Shown here in pieces: positions 36,901-45,545 of a stretch of 64,000 nucleotides of DNA (its first letter is position 1; each line of letters opens with the position of its first letter). The translations under genes and the position numbers were made by a program. The stretch spans positions 1-64,000 of the forward strand of contig NZ_JADOBG010000011.1 of assembly GCF_016786215.1 (NCBI RefSeq), read 5' to 3'. Source of the DNA: Legionella bononiensis (GTDB lineage: Bacteria > Pseudomonadota > Gammaproteobacteria > Legionellales > Legionellaceae). Below the pieces are notes generated by a model. The model saw nothing but the letters and a program-made list of their open reading frames with translations, ran no database searches and was not told the origin of the DNA.

Positions 36901-37983
36901 AAGGCGATTGGTATGTCTCAAGTATGTGGCATAGTCTTGATATGCTTGATAAAGCCAGGAACGATGTTCCTTTTTGAATAAGGATTGATGCTTCTCACCC
37001 AATGCCTCATATTTTAGCTTTGTATATTCTTTACTAGTACCAAATTGGGTATCAACATACTCTGAGTAAGCTGCTGTTGTTCTAAACTCCTGATAAACAT
37101 TCCCTGCATCCAGCAGTTCTTGAGGCAGATGTTGAATCCTCTTTTGAGGTCTCTTTTTTTTTGAATTTTTTAACTCTGATTTTTGAGTTTTTAGCAGTTG
37201 TTCTTTTCTATCGCAATAATCTGCAAACCATTTGGCAAAGTTCTTTTGTCCAACAATTTTTTTATCCTTCGTAGCGGGATCCGTTTCATGTACTAATTGT
37301 ACATAGGACTTAAAAACTACCCGGCCAGGAGGACTTTCCATAGAAGCAGGCAGGCTTTTATATAACTCCTCCATATGAGAAACCAAAGCAGGAGATGATG
37401 TTAAGTACAGTATTTTATTCAATTCTGGTCTAGAATTGGCTATTAATGAAAGCGCGGCACATGATTTCCCTGATCCAGGAGGACCTTCAATCACTGCTGG
37501 CCCTCTTGCAAATTTAGCTTCCTTTTGAGAATTGTTTAAAACGATAAATTCCTGGTCATAATATTCAACCGGGGTATACAGTCGCTTTTCTTTCTCATCT
37601 ATGTCCATTGGAACAGGAAAATCATCAATGTCCATAAACTCTTCTTCAAAATCAACTATCTCCATGAAATCATTATTATTTTTTTCAATAAATTGATTTA
37701 ACGTTGCTGGATTATTTAAAAATTTTGAATTTTTATAATCATGATTGGGAAGTTCTTCTAAAAATATCAGGCATTTCTTTTGGTTAATGACTCGAGATGT
37801 AAACAATAATCGGCCGCTATAGCTGGTACTCAGACTAAAAACGCGATGACTACGCATTTTTTTCAGAGATAAACCTGCCCCCTGGAGTGCTCCATTTTTT
37901 AATTGATTAATAACCTCTACGTATTTATCCGCTATGGCCTCATCCATGATTAAACCATCCCAATAAAATATTTCAGTAGACAT
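33970..37983 (-). CDS. giant RelE-like / SF1 helicase-like protein with acidic C-terminus
   Basis: The 1337-residue protein shares the head architecture of the gene at 28860. Residues 40-90 are RelE-like (LSLKKMRSHRVFSLSTSYSG, then LPNHDY). The helicase part has LNNSQKEAKFA, motif I GPPGSGKS (about 168), motif II VVVDEGQDF (about 376), motif III FCRDSHQSL, motif IV PCSYRV, motif V VDQVKGLQFPVVVLY and motif VI FFTAATRAQQQ (about 604), a complete UvrD-like set. The C-terminal 650 residues are helical and lack the 49-residue repeats. The end (ITEDEADEEHSVPGMRACS) has the glutamate-rich block of Dot/Icm signals. I start at ATG 37983; a TTG at 37998 is the alternative. A PmrA-like box is upstream. 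Confidence 0.8.
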   Translation of the reverse strand: MSTEIFYWDGLIMDEAIADKYVEVINQLKNGALQGAGLSLKKMRSHRVFSLSTSYSGRLLFTSRVINQKKCLIFLEELPNHDYKNSKFLNNPATLNQFIEKNNNDFMEIVDFEEEFMDIDDFPVPMDIDEKEKRLYTPVEYYDQEFIVLNNSQKEAKFARGPAVIEGPPGSGKSCAALSLIANSRPELNKILYLTSSPALVSHMEELYKSLPASMESPPGRVVFKSYVQLVHETDPATKDKKIVGQKNFAKWFADYCDRKEQLLKTQKSELKNSKKKRPQKRIQHLPQELLDAGNVYQEFRTTAAYSEYVDTQFGTSKEYTKLKYEALGEKHQSLFKKEHRSWLYQAYQDYATYLRHTNRLDLSFYRLKSDELFDMVVVDEGQDFSKAQIQDITALTSPALQIYFCRDSHQSLEDSQSSGPFIHEHLFRLGKNMGIKAQHIELPCSYRVFPNAQPLVDRILDLRMKLIGGRADNLEYVQLPMTVEQNSTLGSVHWFDKVPEAVHSALQEATQSSDLIIITLPEFIEEAKKFFKTDLVYTVDQVKGLQFPVVVLYRMAEDKALEDANKLLGNPEHSYLGSSSTTNRPAEGVGNPKFGPPLNRFFTAATRAQQQIIVIQPPQHKFSHVINAMRSVEQSNEEFKIELNKQSYSEEKWLDLVKKLIRKNEIPLAKKIYIQHLKKAPIEFKEFLKEMTSPYSTSNPKSVVKNKSTLNTQQHAASSSFSSNDFSTVASVSTLGIFSDRMTHKEISAFKKKRRGRHQSIISSGTSNSSRAPKPLSLIAQGTDKRNQQDNKHPEIKKSIPLQQQNLSKLPVGRRYTLGTSMDEYLKGIQNSSNPGLHLSIELSNGTLDTQKLNILFLNVPELTELITVDQLCQVGEQAHTSLLSQLCSPYIESRHTLLNFLFEKDPELIQIFAGGLQCYLLSFQEIQEGLTNETSAALLDIFQKKSVDFRDIQYLNTTGTGKKILLKLANELNWSTERLQKELQSISNNQPEPNFSVPFQRQHIMTTIQQYHLFASQLNELNEASWPQIIARNNTDDISRKIVRLMIQGNCIGAELWNSASSVCLLDFFNHVCRESAVREKLSENEIELAMRVITNLESNPGWSIIEQLNYIDLELCAPDLDSTCIFSGILRTVRTHLILENRLLNKLYTLNIKFWGNTVGQFKDVLVNPHRTQAILDRLSVNDAVAIKAWNSLNEMEFKNNPSMCSLQFFITCKNAMSPAEYEKCTLLQDIIVWLEADKPWELETYFNYITQCLKSGELGRFSLLAGYLRFAHDYLAKQLLQERLNQRQVITHPEQVSVPEHSEQRTTHLMHEASITEDEADEEHSVPGMRACS

Positions 37984-38028
37984 CCGATTGATTCTCAAAA
38001 ATTAAGCAATGCGGTAAAATAGAGCATA

Positions 38029-38048
38029 AAGATTAAGCCAATCTTAAT
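38029..38048 (-). promoter_or_regulatory. PmrA-box-like direct repeat upstream of the 1337-residue protein
   Basis: On the minus strand, ATTAAGATT (38048-38040), 2 bp, then CTTAATCTT (38037-38029). This has the 9-2-9 layout of the Legionella PmrA box (cTTAATatT twice), with 7 and 8 of 9 matches. The ATG lies 45 bp downstream; tattttacc just downstream could hold the -10. Confidence 0.65.
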
Positions 38049-38223
38049 TTCTTCCTCTTATTTTCAATAATGAATATATGAATTCTTAATCAATCGAATA
38101 ATAAAGCTGCTGGTTAATTTTTCTTGAGGCAATGAAGCAGCGACATACACTGAAACAGGATATGAACGAGATGTAGTTTTTGAATAAATAGGGTTTTGAA
38201 CAGGACGGATTGACAATTCATCA

Positions 38224-38250
38224 GCCTCAGTGCAAAAATCACACTGAGGC
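38224..38250. terminator. hairpin behind murE
   Basis: gcctcagtg (38224-38232) pairs perfectly with cactgaggc (38242-38250) around a 9-nt loop, 11 bp past the murE stop codon. It probably ends the mra operon transcript, though no long T-run follows. Confidence 0.6.
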
Positions 38251-38260
38251 ATTTAGACTA

Positions 38261-39712
38261 TTATTCCTTGATTAATCGCCTGACCACTTCCTGGTCAGAA
38301 AAAGCCAGTTTTTCAGAACCAATCTGTTGATAGGCTTCATGACCTTTGCCAGCAATCAGAATAATATCGTCCTTCTCCGCGCCCTTTAGAGCATGCGCAA
38401 TGGCTTCTTCACGATTAATTAATTTGGTAACCGGGGTAGACGAAGGAATTCCCTGAGCAATCTCGTCAACGATTAACGAAGGATCTTCACTTCTTGGATT
38501 ATCACTGGTTATTACAATCTTATCCGCATAACGACTGGCTGCTTTACCCATCACTGGACGTTTTGTTTTATCTCTATCACCACCACAACCAAAAATCACC
38601 CACAAATGACCTTTTTTTAATTCATTTAATGTCATTAATACATTTTCCAAAGCATCAGGAGTATGGGCATAATCCACCAGAACGTATGGAGAGTTCGCCA
38701 CTATTTCCATGCGTCCAGGTGCCGCTTTTAGGCGGGACATAACCTGAATGACTGTGTCCGCTGCATACCCGCTAATCATTAAACTACTAAACACCGCTAA
38801 ACTGTTATAGATATTAAACTGTCCAAGGGCTTTAATGTTTAATTGATGTATTCCCCAAGGAGAATGAACTTCAATTTCAGTACCGTTAAGATCACTATGC
38901 CATGTCACTGCTTTTACATCACAGGAAGGCCCCATACCGTAGGTAATTATTTTGACATGTGGCTTGATGGAACGGCTGATTAAATGCTGATACTCGTCAT
39001 CCTGATTAATGATTGCCCATTGTAATTCCTCTCTGGTAAACAGCATGGCCTTTGCCTCACCATAAGCCTGCATAGTGTGGTGATAATCCAAATGATCCAG
39101 AGTCAAATTAGTAAACAGTGCCTGATTAAAATCAATACTGTCAACACGATGCTGACTTAAAGCATGTGATGATACTTCCATGCAGACTTGTTTTACGCCC
39201 TGTTTTTGATACTGAGATAGCAACTTTTGTAAACACAAAGCATCTGGTGTTGTATTGTCTAAAGGTTTGAGCAGTTGTACATTCCCTTGGCCTATAGTAC
39301 CTATATAAGCAGATTTTTGTCCGAGCAAATCATGTGCTTGCGCCAGTTGATAAGCTATTGTAGTTTTACCATTGGTGCCAGTAACGCCAGTAACGGTTAG
39401 TGATTTACCGGGTTCCTGATAAAATCGTTTGGCAATTTGCGCTAATTTCTCTGCTAAATGCGGTACAGGTACACAAGGCACCGAGACAGGCAATTTAAAG
39501 GAAGCGGGTACATTATCCGGATCATAAACAACCGCAACAGCACCTGATTGAACTGCTTTCTCAATATACAGTCGACCATCGGATGCAGCCCCAGGGTATG
39601 CGATAAACAAATCCCCCTTTTGAATCAATCGACTGTCATTCTTAATATCGTTCAGATCACAATTGGTTACATCCTGATTCAACCAGGGTTTTAATAATTG
39701 AGTAAGTTCCAT
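38261..39712 (-). CDS. murE: UDP-MurNAc-L-Ala-D-Glu:meso-DAP ligase
   Basis: The 483-residue cytoplasmic ligase adds meso-diaminopimelate to the peptidoglycan precursor. It has the ATP loop TGVTGTNGKTT (about 112-122), NLTLDHLDYH, the carbamylated-lysine region and the DNPR motif (SDNPRSEDP), which marks specificity for meso-DAP over lysine. I start at the ATG at 39712 (MELTQLLKPW), since the family begins there and gagg lies upstream; a longer frame begins at 39727. It is the last gene of mraZ-rsmH-ftsL-ftsI-murE, 130 bp behind ftsI. Confidence 0.96.
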   Translation of the reverse strand: MELTQLLKPWLNQDVTNCDLNDIKNDSRLIQKGDLFIAYPGAASDGRLYIEKAVQSGAVAVVYDPDNVPASFKLPVSVPCVPVPHLAEKLAQIAKRFYQEPGKSLTVTGVTGTNGKTTIAYQLAQAHDLLGQKSAYIGTIGQGNVQLLKPLDNTTPDALCLQKLLSQYQKQGVKQVCMEVSSHALSQHRVDSIDFNQALFTNLTLDHLDYHHTMQAYGEAKAMLFTREELQWAIINQDDEYQHLISRSIKPHVKIITYGMGPSCDVKAVTWHSDLNGTEIEVHSPWGIHQLNIKALGQFNIYNSLAVFSSLMISGYAADTVIQVMSRLKAAPGRMEIVANSPYVLVDYAHTPDALENVLMTLNELKKGHLWVIFGCGGDRDKTKRPVMGKAASRYADKIVITSDNPRSEDPSLIVDEIAQGIPSSTPVTKLINREEAIAHALKGAEKDDIILIAGKGHEAYQQIGSEKLAFSDQEVVRRLIKE

Positions 39713-39842
39713 GAGCCTATGCCTCATTATGATAAATATTCTTATATAGAATAACCTGAGTCAAAGCAAAGCTTTTATATATGATCCCGAATTATCATCT
39801 CAGGCTGTCCAAACATCATTTCGAGTGAAAACACACAGTACA

Positions 39843-41507
39843 TTACCCAACCGGATCATCAGTGGGTACATTAAATAAACGTAATGCCCCTGACATCACT
39901 TTAGCAAACAAAGGAGCCGCAACTGCAGCGGCGTAATAGCCTTTTCGCGTAGGCTCATGAATAATAACTACTACGACAAATTTGGGCTTGGATACCGGAG
40001 CGATACCCATAAAACTGGCTGTATATTTTCTATCTTTATAACCATTTTTTCCGGCAACCCGAGCAGTTCCTGTTTTTCCTGCCACCCTGTAACCAGGTAC
40101 TCGAGCATCCTTTCCTGTCCCGCCTTTGCCTAAAACCGCTTCCATCATTAATAACACCTGTTCTGCTGTCTTAGGTTGTATCACCTGTACTCCAGGTGTT
40201 GGGGTATCATTATGGATTAAAGTTACTGGAATTAATTGTCCCTTGTTAGCAAAGATTAAGCTCGCTTTAGCCAACTGCAGCGCAGTAACAGAGAGACCGT
40301 ATCCAAAACCTAAAGTTGCCAAAACGAAGGGATTAGCATCTTTAGCTTTTACGATTCCGCCTTCACTTTCACCTGGGTAAGCACTTTCAGTTCTTTGCCC
40401 AAATCCACTTCGCTGTAATAACCCAATAAGCTGCTCAGGAGGGCTTGCCAAGACCATTTTGGTTACTCCCACATTACTGGAATGCTGCAATACTCCGGTC
40501 ACATCCAATACACCATAATTATGTATATCACGAACCGTACGGCCATGCACAATCATCCAGCTTGGATTGGTATCTATAATGGTATCAGGAGTAAACAGAC
40601 CCGTTTCCAGGGCACTGGCAATACTGAAGGGTTTAATGACCGAACCTGGCTCAAAAGTATCGGTTAACGCTCTGTTTCTGTATGTGTCTTTATCATAGCG
40701 ACCACGAGAATTAGGATTATAGGATGGGACATTGGCCATAGCGAGAATCTCACCATTCTCAGTATCAAGTACCACTACAGATCCTGATTTGGCTGCAAAT
40801 TCCTCAACGGTTTTGCTTAATTCACTGTATGCCAGATATTGCAATCGTCTATCAATACTCAAGGACAACTCATGTCCTGGGCGTGGTTCTTTTATCACTC
40901 CCAACTCTTCTATAACTCGACCCAGACGATCTTTAATTACGCGTTTCTTGCCCACAACGCCCATCAACCAATCCTGATAAGCGAGTTCTATTCCTTCCAA
41001 TCCCTGATCATCTACATTAGTAAACCCTAACAACTGAGACATACTATCGGAATCAGGATAATAGCGTTTAAATTCTTTTTGGAAATTCACACCAGGAATT
41101 TTTAGTGCTTCAATTTTTTTTGAAAGAGGTGGCGGTAATTGTCTTTGTAAATAAAGAAATTCGCGATTTTGAGCATCTACTACTTTTCTACTTAACGCTT
41201 TAGGAGAAAGGTTCAAATATTTTGCCAACTGCATGAACTGTTCCTTGTCAGGAGAAAACTCTTTAGGATTAACCCATACAGATTCAACAGGTGTACTTAC
41301 AGCCAAAGGCGTACCGTTTCTGTCAGTAATCATTCCCCGGTACGCTGGAATATCAATTACCCGTAAACTTCGAGCATTCCCCTGCCCTTGTAAAAATTGC
41401 CTATGTAAAACAGTCAGATCGACCATTCGCCAAATCAGGATAATCAATAGTAAGGAAAAAAAAACAGCAACAGTAATAAGTCGAGCTAAATGATGTGTTT
41501 TTTTCAT
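39843..41507 (-). CDS. ftsI: penicillin-binding protein 3 (septal transpeptidase)
   Basis: The 554-residue monofunctional transpeptidase cross-links septal peptidoglycan. After a short cytoplasmic start and a membrane anchor at about 11-30 (LITVAVFFSLLLIILIWRMV) comes the pedestal domain with the conserved RGMITDRNGTPLA, then the transpeptidase with SVIK (active Ser, motif SxxK, in EPGSVIKPFS), SSN and KTGTA (AGKTGTARVAG). Length is typical. It lies between ftsL and murE in the division cluster. Confidence 0.97.
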   Translation of the reverse strand: MKKTHHLARLITVAVFFSLLLIILIWRMVDLTVLHRQFLQGQGNARSLRVIDIPAYRGMITDRNGTPLAVSTPVESVWVNPKEFSPDKEQFMQLAKYLNLSPKALSRKVVDAQNREFLYLQRQLPPPLSKKIEALKIPGVNFQKEFKRYYPDSDSMSQLLGFTNVDDQGLEGIELAYQDWLMGVVGKKRVIKDRLGRVIEELGVIKEPRPGHELSLSIDRRLQYLAYSELSKTVEEFAAKSGSVVVLDTENGEILAMANVPSYNPNSRGRYDKDTYRNRALTDTFEPGSVIKPFSIASALETGLFTPDTIIDTNPSWMIVHGRTVRDIHNYGVLDVTGVLQHSSNVGVTKMVLASPPEQLIGLLQRSGFGQRTESAYPGESEGGIVKAKDANPFVLATLGFGYGLSVTALQLAKASLIFANKGQLIPVTLIHNDTPTPGVQVIQPKTAEQVLLMMEAVLGKGGTGKDARVPGYRVAGKTGTARVAGKNGYKDRKYTASFMGIAPVSKPKFVVVVIIHEPTRKGYYAAAVAAPLFAKVMSGALRLFNVPTDDPVG

Positions 41508-41674
41508 AAATGACTACTCAAAAATAGTGTTTTGAAGCACAAATACATCCATTTTGCGCTTATTGTTATTGAGTAGGGAGTGTACATGAAGCATTAAAAT
41601 TTTTCGAGGTGATTTTTCTCTTAAACTTAAGCTCATGTACGTACTCTGCTCTTCTTCACTGTGAAGAACTTTGT

Positions 41675-42013
41675 TCATTGCGCATGTAAAAAATAAGTAT
41701 TTTTAGAATTTGGCAAAATCATGCCCAATTTTTCCCTTGCCAATTCCTCTACTCGAGCAGGAGTAGCCAAACTGGATTGTTCTAACAACAATTGCCCCCA
41801 TTGCAATTGGAAATAATGAGTTTGTTGTTCTTCCTGTTCCACCTGACTTAGTGTTGACCTATATGAATTTGTACTATAAATCACTGCAAAGGCACTCACT
41901 AATACGGCAGCTAACAATACTATCAACATATAGATTGATTTAGACATGTGCATATCTGCCAATTGACCATTGAATAAATTACCTTGATTTATTACTTTCG
42001 CTGCAGCATTCAT
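41675..42013 (-). CDS. ftsL: cell division protein FtsL
   Basis: The 112-residue bitopic protein has a short cytoplasmic N-terminus, one membrane helix at about 27-47 ([20 protein letters not shown]), and a periplasmic leucine-zipper-like coiled coil (about 48-100) ending EKLGMILPN, the standard FtsL pattern. It forms FtsQLB and activates FtsWI. The start overlaps rsmH by 4 bp. A 167-bp gap before ftsI holds no gene. Confidence 0.92.
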   Translation of the reverse strand: MNAAAKVINQGNLFNGQLADMHMSKSIYMLIVLLAAVLVSAFAVIYSTNSYRSTLSQVEQEEQQTHYFQLQWGQLLLEQSSLATPARVEELAREKLGMILPNSKNTYFLHAQ

Positions 42014-42936
42014 GCTAGTTTCTCCCCTATCCTAAGCACCGCACTTCTGGATCTGACATTGTCTTTAATTTCATTTTCTTGTGGCATTATGGCTTTACCT
42101 ATGCGTTTAAACCCTGTTTTAAGCTGCTCATATTTCACAGGCACTTCAGGCGGAGGCCTATGTCCTTGTTCTTTATCTCTCATAAATTGTTTTACAATTC
42201 GGTCTTCAAGGGAGTGAAAACTAATCACGGCTAATCGACCACCCGGAGCTAAAACATCCAGACATTGAGCCAAACAACTGCTTAAGTCGGTCAATTCCTG
42301 ATTCACATGGATACGAATCGCTTGAAATACTCGAGTTGCAGGATGTTTATGCTTTTCCCATTTGGGATTAGCCTCTTTTACTATCTCTGCTAATTGCAGA
42401 GTTGTAGTAATGGGTTGAATTTTTCTCGCCTCAAGAATAGCTTTGGCAATTCTTCCCGCAAATCGTTCCTCACCATAGGTTCTGAATATTGAAGCCATCT
42501 CATCCACTTCAGCTTCGTTAATAAATTTAGCTGCACTTATGGCCTGCGTGATGTCCATACGCATATCCAAAGGACCCTGTTGCATAAAACTGAAGCCTCT
42601 CTCAGGATTATCGAGTTGTGGAGAAGACACCCCCAGGTCAAGTAAAATTCCATCTACTTCGCCAAGAACGCCAGCTTCTACTGCAAAATCCTTTATTTTT
42701 GCAAACGAACCATGGAATATCTGAAAGCGTTTATCCAGTCCAAAATGATCTTTCGCATATTGAATCGCATCAGGATCTTTATCTATGGCAAACAACCGTC
42801 CACTATCATTTAAATGATTCAAAATTTCCTGACTATGCCCCCCACGACCAAAGGTTCCATCAAAATAGGTTCCACCTGGTTTGATAGCCAAGCCTTTAAT
42901 TGATTCGTGTAGCAATACTGATTGATGCGTCGCCAT
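42010..42936 (-). CDS. rsmH: 16S rRNA (cytosine1402-N4)-methyltransferase
   Basis: The 308-residue SAM enzyme methylates C1402 of 16S rRNA at N4. It has the SAM loop [16 protein letters not shown] (about 23-38), the acidic [27 protein letters not shown] and the C-terminal [15 protein letters not shown], all diagnostic of MraW/RsmH. It lies 11 bp after mraZ and overlaps ftsL by 4 bp. Confidence 0.97.
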   Translation of the reverse strand: MATHQSVLLHESIKGLAIKPGGTYFDGTFGRGGHSQEILNHLNDSGRLFAIDKDPDAIQYAKDHFGLDKRFQIFHGSFAKIKDFAVEAGVLGEVDGILLDLGVSSPQLDNPERGFSFMQQGPLDMRMDITQAISAAKFINEAEVDEMASIFRTYGEERFAGRIAKAILEARKIQPITTTLQLAEIVKEANPKWEKHKHPATRVFQAIRIHVNQELTDLSSCLAQCLDVLAPGGRLAVISFHSLEDRIVKQFMRDKEQGHRPPPEVPVKYEQLKTGFKRIGKAIMPQENEIKDNVRSRSAVLRIGEKLA

Positions 42937-42947
42937 TTAAGCTTCCA

Positions 42948-43406
42948 CTACAAAGAAAACGTTTTCATTTCATCAGGTAATCCATCCGTTCCGGAGGCTT
43001 CATCAGCCAACCATTGTTCACGTTTGGATTCCCAAAGTTCTTTATTCCATACTTCAAATTTATTACCCTGGCCTATCATCACTACGTCTTTTTCTAACTT
43101 TGCATAATTTCTCAAAACTGTCGGCAAAAGCACGCGGCCATTAGCATCAACTTCAACATCAGTAGCATGCCCAATTAACAAACGCTGTATTCGTCGAGCT
43201 GCTGCATTAAAACTTGGCAATTTTTGCAAATTATCTTCAATAACCTGCCATTGAGCCGCAGTGTACAGAAGCAAACAGGTTTCTTCAGTATCAATAGTCA
43301 CCACCAAAGGAATTTTCTCCTCTGCACCCAAAGCACTTCGATAACGAGTTGGGATGGCCAACCGTCCTTTAGTGTCTATGGTGATGCTATTTATTCCACG
43401 AAACAT
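42948..43406 (-). CDS. mraZ: transcriptional regulator MraZ
   Basis: The 152-residue protein has two SpoVT/AbrB-type MraZ domains: FRGINSITIDTKGRLAIPTRYR in the first half and ATDVEVDANGRVLLPTVLRNY in the second. In E. coli MraZ forms a ring and represses its own operon by binding tandem GTGGG-like repeats upstream. Such boxes are visible here at 43438-43473. It is the first gene of the division operon. Confidence 0.95.
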   Translation of the reverse strand: MFRGINSITIDTKGRLAIPTRYRSALGAEEKIPLVVTIDTEETCLLLYTAAQWQVIEDNLQKLPSFNAAARRIQRLLIGHATDVEVDANGRVLLPTVLRNYAKLEKDVVMIGQGNKFEVWNKELWESKREQWLADEASGTDGLPDEMKTFSL

Positions 43407-43437
43407 ATTTTAGTCCCAGGTGGTGGAATACAACTCC

Positions 43438-43473
43438 TCCACAATTTTCCACTTTTTTATTATTTTACCCCAC
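43438..43473 (-). promoter_or_regulatory. putative MraZ operator boxes
   Basis: On the minus strand GTGGG (43473-43469), GTGGA (43452-43448) and GTGGA (43442-43438) stand at offsets 0, 21 and 31, close to the 10-bp phasing known for MraZ boxes. They lie between the promoter and the mraZ start, fitting autorepression. Confidence 0.6.
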
Positions 43474-43481
43474 TTTTATAC

Positions 43482-43511
43482 ACTATAGAAACACATTTCT
43501 TCACCAGTCAA
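43482..43511 (-). promoter_or_regulatory. mra operon promoter
   Basis: On the minus strand TTGACT (43511-43506), 18-bp spacer, TATAGT (43487-43482), about 75 bp before the mraZ ATG. Confidence 0.75.
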
Positions 43512-43764
43512 GCTGAAAACCCACTTTTTTGATAAATTTTCTGATTTTTTAATAGACACAAGCCGGAGATGATTAAAAACTAATCTGATAAGCGATAATG
43601 CAAGCACAGACTAAAAATGACTTTATAGTGAATCTATCATTGGATAAGAACAGGACTTACGAAAGGTACAAATATAATTTCGGTCTGAAACAGAACTAAG
43701 GAAATGTGATGTTCATCTCAAAACATTAAGTTAAGAACTTATATAGTGTAGTTTGGTTATTTTC

Positions 43765-43853
43765 GTAGCCCGTATTAGCGAAGCGTAATACGGGGTCAGA
43801 GCGGCAATAAACTCCATCGTTTCCCCGTATTACGCTTCGCTAATACGGGCTAC
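43765..43853. repeat. REP-like palindrome, copy 1 (gtagcccgtatta type)
   Basis: A perfect 31-bp inverted repeat (43765-43795 with 43823-43853; arms begin gtagcccgtattagcgaagc) with a 27-nt centre. It lies between the converging ends of nothing on the plus strand and coaX on the minus strand. A second copy with a related arm is at 48748-48831. Confidence 0.9.
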
Positions 43854-43930
43854 TATGGTGGAAGCGACCTCAGGAGTCGCCGGAATCACTGCTTCAACCG
43901 AGAGGCGATCCCCACTGACAACCAGATCGA

Positions 43931-44698
43931 TTATACATTCATCAAAGCTGCCAACCGTATCCCCTGAAGTACCAGATCGGGCACCAGGTGATCATACAAC
44001 CCCTGTTTATCAAATAATGAGGCAAAACCGCCTGTAGCTAATACTAAAGCATTTTTTCCTGCAAAAGATTCCTGATTTATTCTGTTTATTAACTCCCTGC
44101 AGGCTCCCAGCACGCCGTAATACACCCCAGACTGTATACTTTCTATAGTTGAACGCCCTACTACACTTTCCGTTTTGATGATTTCTACAGAAGGTAATTT
44201 AGCAGTATTTTTTGATAACGCATCAACAGATAACCGAACCCCGGGCAATATTGCCCCCCCCAGATAAGCCTTTTGAGCAGTTATCACACAAAAAGTAGTC
44301 GCGGTCCCAAAATCAATAACGATAATATTTTGATTTGGATAAATATGGGTTGCTGAAATAGCATTGGCAATCCGGTCAGCGCCAACCTCAATGGGATTCC
44401 GATACTTGATATTCAATCCAGTTTTAACCCCTGCCTGTAAGAAAAATGGATCGGAAGAAAAATATTTGACACAAGCTGATCGCAATGAATAATCTAATTG
44501 AGGAACTACAGAACAAATACCAATTTGTTTAATTCCATCAGGTGAACAGTTATTTTCGCGTAAAACACTTTTTAAAAAAATACCCAGCTCATCGGAAGTA
44601 CTCACTTTGGACGTGTGACGAAAACGAAGTTTTATCTCATCCCCATCAAAAACTCCACCATATATATGAGAATTGCCAACATCTATACATAAAATCAT
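43931..44698 (-). CDS. coaX: type III pantothenate kinase
   Basis: The 255-residue ATP-dependent kinase carries out the first step of coenzyme A synthesis. It has the ASKHA-fold motifs LCIDVGNSHIYGGVFD (phosphate 1), the substrate region NPIEVGADRIANAI, VIDFGTATTFCVI, and GGAILPGVRLSVDAL. The Asp in VGADR is the catalytic residue in this family. Length is typical. It is monocistronic on the minus strand. Confidence 0.95.
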   Translation of the reverse strand: MILCIDVGNSHIYGGVFDGDEIKLRFRHTSKVSTSDELGIFLKSVLRENNCSPDGIKQIGICSVVPQLDYSLRSACVKYFSSDPFFLQAGVKTGLNIKYRNPIEVGADRIANAISATHIYPNQNIIVIDFGTATTFCVITAQKAYLGGAILPGVRLSVDALSKNTAKLPSVEIIKTESVVGRSTIESIQSGVYYGVLGACRELINRINQESFAGKNALVLATGGFASLFDKQGLYDHLVPDLVLQGIRLAALMNV

Positions 44699-44850
44699 TA
44701 TATAGTTCTACTCTAAATAAAAAAACACGATAGTATGATCTGGTTCTATTATTATCAAGTCTAAATACATCTCAATAAGTAATCAGAGTAACAGATTAGT
44801 CGGGCACCAGAAGAATATCATTTCTTTTCAGATTCTTGATGAAAAGTTAC

Positions 44851-44878
44851 AAAAAAAAAGCCCTGTAAATCACAGGGC
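44851..44878 (-). terminator. intrinsic terminator of the L,D-transpeptidase gene
   Basis: On the minus strand gccctgt-gattt-acagggc (44878-44860) is followed by nine T (44859-44851), 34 bp past the stop codon. Confidence 0.95.
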
Positions 44879-44911
44879 AGTAGTGGAGAAGCGTTTTTAT
44901 TAAATCTATTA

Positions 44912-45469
44912 TTAGTATGGCTTAACTATTACAGAAGTACCAATATCTATAAAATTCTGATTTAACCATTTTGCAGCGCTAGGTAACACTCGGATGCATC
45001 CATGACTGGCGTTATAATTAGGTACTTCATACGCAGCATGTATCGAATATCCACCGCTAAAGTGCATGCAATACGGCATTTTCGCGCCACCACCTGTTTC
45101 TACAGGATAGATGCTCGATGTACAATCTTCGCCTTTTTTCGAATAGACTCTAAAGTTACCGGTTACTGTTCGGCAAGGTCTACCAACGTCTTCACAGAAA
45201 TCTTTTCCTCCAGATGCACTACCCGTCTTCACCCTATTACCCTGCGCATCATAGGCTGCCCAGGCAGTAGCTTTAGGATCAAACACAAACACTTTTTTCC
45301 CGGTAGGTTCTCTTTTCTCAGGAAAATAATTAGCGCCCTTATGATCTGATTCCATACTCATAGTGTAATGAGTATACCCTGCATCATCGACAACAGCGGT
45401 TGATCTATCCATGGATGCACAAGAGGCCGCCAAAGCACAAACAGGAACTAACAGTAGTTGTTTTTTCAC
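44912..45469 (-). CDS. L,D-transpeptidase family lipoprotein (ErfK/YkuD), EnhA-like
   Basis: The 185-residue protein starts at GTG behind agggag and has a lipobox ending ALAASC (about residues 12-17), so it is a lipoprotein. The YkuD catalytic motif is complete: the His in GYSIHAA and SHGCIRV with the catalytic cysteine (about 157-163). Two further cysteine pairs (DFCEDVGRPC, EDCTSS) may form disulphides. Such enzymes make 3-3 cross-links or attach lipoproteins to peptidoglycan. Legionella EnhA proteins, named for enhanced host entry, share this domain; direct EnhA identity is not proved. Confidence 0.9.
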   Translation of the reverse strand: MKKQLLLVPVCALAASCASMDRSTAVVDDAGYTHYTMSMESDHKGANYFPEKREPTGKKVFVFDPKATAWAAYDAQGNRVKTGSASGGKDFCEDVGRPCRTVTGNFRVYSKKGEDCTSSIYPVETGGGAKMPYCMHFSGGYSIHAAYEVPNYNASHGCIRVLPSAAKWLNQNFIDIGTSVIVKPY

Positions 45470-45545
45470 TTTATATCTCCCTCTTTTTTTTTACTGTATC
45501 GGGAGATTTCAAAATAGGTTTAGCTTTTTTTATAAAAATTTTTAA

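Noticed and set aside
38064..38252. 62-residue minus-strand frame between murE and the giant gene
   Set aside because: It begins inside the post-murE hairpin, has no ribosome binding site and resembles no protein.
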